DNA of 64,000 nt from Motacilla alba alba. Lineage: Eukaryota; Chordata; Aves; Passeriformes; Motacillidae. Shown piece after piece: positions 61,236 to 64,000 of this stretch. The DNA lies in NCBI RefSeq assembly GCF_015832195.1, contig NC_052028.1:11947501-12011500 (forward strand). Reading direction: 5' to 3'. The notes beneath the pieces are model-generated. The model did no database searches. It had not been told where the DNA came from and was given only the letters and a program-made list of their open reading frames with translations. Position numbers and translations under genes: made by a program. The first letter of the stretch is position 1. Every line of letters starts with the position of its first letter.

Positions 61236-63632
61236 AAAGATGGACAGATAGACAGACAGATAAATAGATAGATAGATAGACAGACAGACAGATAGATGCA
61301 GACAGGAGATGGGGAGGACAAGGCAAAGCTGGACAAAGGGATAGTCACAGATGGTGACAAAGGAGTGTGAAAATGAAGATGAGGGGAATGAGGGAAAACG
61401 AGGAGGAGAGAAGGGGAAAGGATGCAGTTATGCATGTGATGTCCTGGCTAGATTTGCAACGGGCCCATTTGAGCATTGATTTATTTGCACAAGGTTTCCA
61501 GCCATGCACCATCAGTGGCATACCATGGACCAGGGACCTGCTGGGTGGAACAGCACTCTTGCTGCTTCTGATTCAAGGTCACACTGTGGACATATCAGCA
61601 ATGGTCCTTGTCACCATGGCTGGGGGCCTGTGAGCTCCCTGAATTCCCAACACTCAACAGTTGGGGAGGCAGACGGTGCTTCCAGGGTGAGCAGAGCCTG
61701 TTGCCTCCAGCCCAGATGGCTGAGAATTGCCAGGAACAGCAGGCCTGAGCAGCTCAGCAGCAGAAGGCTGTCCCTCACCCTACTGCTGCTGAGCCCTGGC
61801 ATGGCAACTCCTTTCTCATGCCTCGCTTGCTGGGGCCCATTGGCCCCTCTTGCACATTAAACCCTGCAAAGCTGCTCTTTGGGAGAGAGACATGGAAAAG
61901 CTGAAACAGTTTCCTGTAATTTATCCCAGGTCTCAGCTTCTTCCTTCCTGACTACAGGACGGTCTGGATTCTGCTTTATTCTATTACCAGTTGTAAAATC
62001 TTTGCTGTTTGTAAAACTACGTATCTTCCCTTGCTGGAGGAACGCAGCGCCCACCAGACATCTGGACCACTGCTCTCCTGCTGGGGAGGAGACACAAAGA
62101 AGCAGAGACAGAGGGAGAGAGACCCATGGATGGCCTTCCCAGAGAAAAGAGAGAAGAGCTCCCTATGCACAATGCCAAATGGAAAGAAGAAGCCCAGAAA
62201 AGGAAAGAAATGAAGAGCAATGCTGCTTTGCCAGAGCTTTTGCAGACTCCATCAATCCCAGTGACAGTGTTTGTGGTCTGGGGAAGGTGAAACTTTGAAT
62301 GAGGTGCTGAAGGCTGCCGGATCTCTGCATCACCCCCTTGGTTGCCAGCTATCATGATGCTTTCCTTCCCTTGCAGGGAAAATAAAATCCTCTCCTTTTC
62401 CACCAGGACAGAAACCAAGAGAGCCTTCAGCATCTCTTGGAGCTCTAGGAACTGGGAAAGATGAGGTCAAGCTATGCTCCAGCACTCAGCAGGGAAATGA
62501 TGGGACAACATTCAGAGGAATACACCGATAATTCTGCAGACCCAGCAGACACTACAAATGCCAGATGAATCTTGCACTGATATTGTCTTGCCCCTTGTAG
62601 TGTTGTATCTCTTGTTGGTTAATTGTATTTATACACCATTATCCTTGCCCTAACACAGTAAGGGGAAAACCTATTCACTTGCCCAATTAAGGCTTTGTCT
62701 GACAAGGGCAGGCCCTGCAGGCAGTACCAGGGAAAGGCTGTGCAAGGTAGATTGGGGCACCACTTCAAAACAACAAATTACACGAGCACAATTGGCCCTT
62801 GTTGGTAGGACTAGTTCTGCACACGCTGCCTGAAGAGTCCCCTGGGGTGACAGCCCACGTCCCCTCTGAATCCTGTGTCTTAAAGGAGGCCCTAGAGTTC
62901 CACATTCCATGTCTAAATCACCCCTGGGATGTGGTGAGGAGGAAGGGAGAGCCCCACAAGTTAGGGCAGACCAGATCTTTGAGGAATGCTTCCTTCTCAG
63001 TTCCCTGCTCAAGATTCAACATGGAGGGAGACATGGGGGGTATTCTGTAAAATCCAGCCACACACCTGGATCCTTGCAGGCAGTCCTAACAAAGCAGTGT
63101 CACTTGATTCCCAGGAGGAGCTGGCACTGGCATGCCCTGCCTTTCGTGCGACATCGGAGAACACCTCAAACACAGGCAAGTTCCAGACTGTCATTAAAAA
63201 AGCGTGTTGGGTAATTGCACTTGGCACCAGAGGCCTCGGATGGGCAGCTTTGTCTAATGGCTGTTTAAACCTCCTGGTGCCTGTGAGAAAGCTTTCCCTG
63301 TAGCTCACCTACACCTAAAGCAAACAATTCCATTAGCTCAGGCATGCGAGCGCTGAACACCAAGGGAGCCGGAGCAAGCGCTCACGGACACCACTGCCCT
63401 GCTCTGACTTCTGTGCCTCACCTGTGATATTAAACCACACTTGGCTGGGGCCCATCTCGATGCTGATCACGCCCACCATGTGGTTCACAGGATCTGTTTC
63501 CATCACGGCGAAGTTGAAGTGGGGTTCGTCAAAAGCCAGAGGTTCTGAGGAAGGGCCGGGCCGGGCGACCCAGCTGATGTGAAGTCTCACGTGGGAGGAG
63601 AGCGGGGGGCTGCCGCCGTCGGTGGCCTTGAC
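32517..63632 (-). CDS. FAT2: Protocadherin Fat 2, 19 coding exons, 5' part outside the window
   Basis: Nineteen exons read leftward from 63632 to the TAG at 32519-32517. All junctions are in frame and give 3078 residues; human FAT2 has about 4350, so roughly 1270 N-terminal residues lie beyond 64000. Residues 1 to about 2290 are tandem cadherin repeats with DxNDNxPxF and A.D.D linkers. A membrane-proximal domain follows, then a laminin G domain (about 2440-2610), three EGF-like modules (about 2620-2740), a transmembrane helix ([20 protein letters not shown]) with RKRCRHR stop-transfer, and a tail ending CEEVMF. From family knowledge it is a single-pass cell-contact protein, found on cerebellar parallel fibres and at the leading edge of migrating epithelia. 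The 4-kb exon is typical of this gene. FAT1 and FAT3 are excluded by synteny with SLC36A1 and by the short tail. Confidence 0.96.
33836..34428 (-). CDS. FAT2: FAT2 exon, EGF-like 3, transmembrane helix, inner tail (residues 2704-2901)
   Basis: [18 protein letters not shown] to [10 protein letters not shown] is the third EGF-like module. A linker [11 protein letters not shown] follows, then the membrane helix around [15 protein letters not shown] and basic [12 protein letters not shown]. The tail reads on to TWAREEM. The exon is very GC-rich. Confidence 0.95.
34429..36019 (-). other. FAT2 intron (1.6 kb)
   Basis: No exon or clear repeat seen. A CACGTG lies near 34836. Confidence 0.55.
36020..36173 (-). 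CDS. FAT2: FAT2 exon, EGF-like 1-2 (residues 2653-2703)
   Basis: [15 protein letters not shown] ends EGF-like 1. [20 protein letters not shown] through [13 protein letters not shown] is EGF-like 2. Confidence 0.95.
36174..38613 (-). other. FAT2 intron (2.4 kb)
   Basis: Nothing coding or repetitive is recognisable. Confidence 0.55.
38614..39055 (-). CDS. FAT2: FAT2 exon, laminin G part 2 and EGF-like 1 (residues 2506-2652)
   Basis: [63 protein letters not shown] close the laminin G fold. [19 protein letters not shown] begins the first EGF-like module. Confidence 0.95.
39056..42167 (-). other. FAT2 intron splitting the laminin G domain (3.1 kb)
   Basis: AT-rich in the middle, with a short direct repeat TAAAATCTTGAG-type near 40725-40750. 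No exon seen. Confidence 0.55.
42168..42313 (-). CDS. FAT2: FAT2 exon, laminin G part 1 (residues 2457-2505)
   Basis: [41 protein letters not shown]: strands of a laminin G fold. Confidence 0.93.
43062..43869 (-). CDS. FAT2: FAT2 exon, residues 2188-2456
   Basis: [19 protein letters not shown], the last cadherin repeat (up to [11 protein letters not shown]), then the membrane-proximal domain ([20 protein letters not shown]). It ends near ICSCNG, at the edge of the laminin G domain. Confidence 0.96.
43870..44988 (-). other. FAT2 intron (1.1 kb)
   Basis: I see no feature in it. Confidence 0.5.
44989..45186 (-). CDS. FAT2: FAT2 exon, residues 2122-2187
   Basis: [20 protein letters not shown] to [11 protein letters not shown]. 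Confidence 0.94.
45435..45578 (-). CDS. FAT2: FAT2 exon, residues 2074-2121
   Basis: [39 protein letters not shown]: end of one repeat and canonical linker. Confidence 0.95.
46075..46158 (+). mobile_element. CR1 LINE 3'-terminal fragment
   Basis: GGTGTCCCTGCCTATGG, GGAACTAGGTGATCCTCAAAG, CCCTTCCAATCCAAACCATT and TATGATTCTAT are the classic CR1 3' end, here in sense orientation inside a FAT2 intron. Confidence 0.85.
46352..46489 (-). CDS. FAT2: FAT2 exon, residues 2028-2073
   Basis: 46 codons: [18 protein letters not shown] to AKHLDREE. Confidence 0.94.
47042..47256 (-). CDS. FAT2: FAT2 exon, residues 1956-2027
   Basis: [39 protein letters not shown] and [17 protein letters not shown]. Confidence 0.94.
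48046..48435 (-). CDS. FAT2: FAT2 exon, residues 1826-1955
   Basis: [36 protein letters not shown], a linker DLNEYLPVF (NEY instead of NDN), then [17 protein letters not shown]. Confidence 0.95.
49228..49461 (-). CDS. FAT2: FAT2 exon, residues 1748-1825
   Basis: [39 protein letters not shown], then the start of the next repeat up to ARDLDEG. Confidence 0.94.
50120..50273 (-). CDS. FAT2: FAT2 exon, residues 1697-1747
   Basis: [37 protein letters not shown]: the first half of a cadherin repeat. Confidence 0.94.
50902..51098 (-). CDS. FAT2: FAT2 exon, residues 1631-1696
   Basis: [34 protein letters not shown] and the linker DINDNSPEC. Confidence 0.95.
51225..51262 (+). mobile_element. Short CR1-like 3' end
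   Basis: AAAGGTCTTTTCCAACCCAA followed by ATGATTC resembles the CR1 3' end. Very short, so uncertain. Confidence 0.5.
52400..52492. repeat. Inverted repeat of two near-palindromic arms
   Basis: Arm 1 (52400-52417, TTTTGACCCTGAAGGGTC) and arm 2 (52475-52492) are reverse complements at 17 of 18 positions. Each is also nearly self-palindromic. The 57-nt centre is AT-rich. Confidence 0.75.
52803..52834. repeat. Perfect 10-bp inverted repeat
   Basis: TACATCACAT and ATGTGATGTA flank a 12-nt loop that itself repeats ATCACATA. Confidence 0.8.
53311..57363 (-). CDS. FAT2: FAT2 giant exon, residues 280-1630
   Basis: A single 4053-nt open exon of about 13 cadherin repeats. Linkers in order include [28 protein letters not shown], a repeat border without NDN ([12 protein letters not shown]), [75 protein letters not shown] and DENDNAPQF. 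Both ends sit inside Gly/Glu codons next to good splice sites. Confidence 0.98.
57364..58330 (-). other. FAT2 intron (1 kb)
   Basis: AT-rich; I see no feature in it. Confidence 0.5.
58331..58541 (-). CDS. FAT2: FAT2 exon, residues 210-279
   Basis: [19 protein letters not shown], a degenerate linker ([10 protein letters not shown]), then [20 protein letters not shown]. Confidence 0.95.
58972..59247 (-). CDS. FAT2: FAT2 exon, residues 118-209
   Basis: 92 codons. [15 protein letters not shown] is the repeat linker, with NQH in place of NDN. Then [23 protein letters not shown]. Confidence 0.95.
59248..60914 (-). other. FAT2 intron (1.7 kb)
   Basis: No exon or clear repeat recognised. Confidence 0.5.
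60915..61054 (-). CDS. FAT2: FAT2 exon, residues 71-117
   Basis: Encodes [37 protein letters not shown], the second half of a cadherin repeat. Confidence 0.94.
61055..63421 (-). other. FAT2 intron with GATA microsatellite (2.4 kb)
   Basis: Apart from the tetranucleotide repeat at 61163-61300 I see nothing specific. Confidence 0.55.
61163..61300. repeat. GATA/GACA tetranucleotide microsatellite
   Basis: A long run of GATA units, with GATG interruptions at the start and GACA units near the end, in a FAT2 intron. Open frames of Tyr-Leu-Ser-Ile type across it are artefacts of the repeat. Confidence 0.95.
63422..63632 (-). CDS. FAT2: FAT2 exon, residues 1-70 of the visible part
   Basis: Starts [20 protein letters not shown], the end of one cadherin repeat. 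Continues into the next ([18 protein letters not shown]) without an NDN linker. Ends in a split Gly codon. Confidence 0.92.
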
Positions 63633-64000
63633 CTGTGGAGGAAGGCATGTGCACCCAGGGAGAAAGCTGAGTTAGCTCATGGGAGCTCCATGGAAAGCTC
63701 CTTCTCCCACCCACCAGGAGTTTCAGCTCCCAGTGTGTCCAAAATCCCATGAAGCAGATCCTGAGGCAGTGGTCCATGCTCTGGCTGCTTCTAAGGCAGA
63801 GCCATGCAACCCAAATTCCTCTTTACTATCAAGTAAATCTGCCAAGCTCTATCCATAGCAGAGACCTGGATCACAAGCCTTGTTTGCAAGGACCCACAGA
63901 TTGTGGGAAGGCTTTGAACCGACATCCAAGCTCCATGGCCTGATCAGAACATCATATAGAGGCATGATGGAACCCAAAAACTGTTCAGGTTTGGGTCCAC
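63633..64000 (-). other. FAT2 intron continuing beyond the window
   Basis: Non-coding up to the right edge. The preceding FAT2 exons lie outside. Confidence 0.6.

Noticed and set aside
61163..61300. Regular repeats as a CRISPR array
   Set aside because: Units are contiguous 4-mers without spacers, in an intron of a vertebrate gene.
61100..61435. - strand frame rich in Tyr-Leu-Ser-Ile repeats
   Set aside because: Translation of the GATA microsatellite, not a protein gene.

Overview
The window looks like a stretch of bird nuclear chromosome. It carries intron-containing vertebrate genes with short introns, GC-rich CpG-island promoters, and remnants of CR1 LINE retrotransposons, the typical avian repeat. 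Three genes are recognisable by their translated exons: GM2A (+ strand), SLC36A1 (+ strand) and FAT2 (- strand). This order and orientation match the neighbourhood of human 5q33.1, except that only one SLC36 gene lies between GM2A and FAT2. There is no sign of bacterial operons, viruses or CRISPR.

Layout. 1-3060 is upstream non-coding DNA with a MEF2/CArG-like cluster. 3060-8350 holds the GM2A CpG island, its four coding exons (202 aa) and a 3' UTR with an AATAAA. 8690-9050 is a CR1 fragment. 9050-9500 is a CpG island with CTCF-, NRF1- and CLEAR-type motifs, probably the main SLC36A1 promoter. 9500-12480 is probably 5' intron. 12424-27587 holds a candidate TATA promoter and ten SLC36A1 coding exons (500 aa from the upstream ATG, 475 aa from the conserved ATG). 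A long 3' UTR follows to about 30.0-30.2 kb. SLC36A1 and FAT2 then converge tail to tail. From 63632 down to 32517 there are 19 FAT2 coding exons giving 3078 residues: many cadherin repeats, a laminin G domain, three EGF-like modules, a transmembrane helix and the cytoplasmic tail. The N-terminal part of FAT2 lies beyond the right edge.

The genes do not form one pathway. GM2A is a lysosomal lipid-binding cofactor for ganglioside breakdown. SLC36A1 is a proton-coupled small amino acid exporter/importer of lysosomes and the plasma membrane. FAT2 is a giant protocadherin at cell contacts. GM2A and SLC36A1 share a lysosomal theme, and the SLC36A1 island has a perfect palindromic CLEAR/E-box, so joint TFEB/TFE3-type control is a reasonable inference. 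Exon borders were placed by hand from GT/AG sites and reading phase. All junctions of the three coding sequences stay in frame, which is strong internal support. UTR ends, promoters and binding sites are inferred from motifs only.
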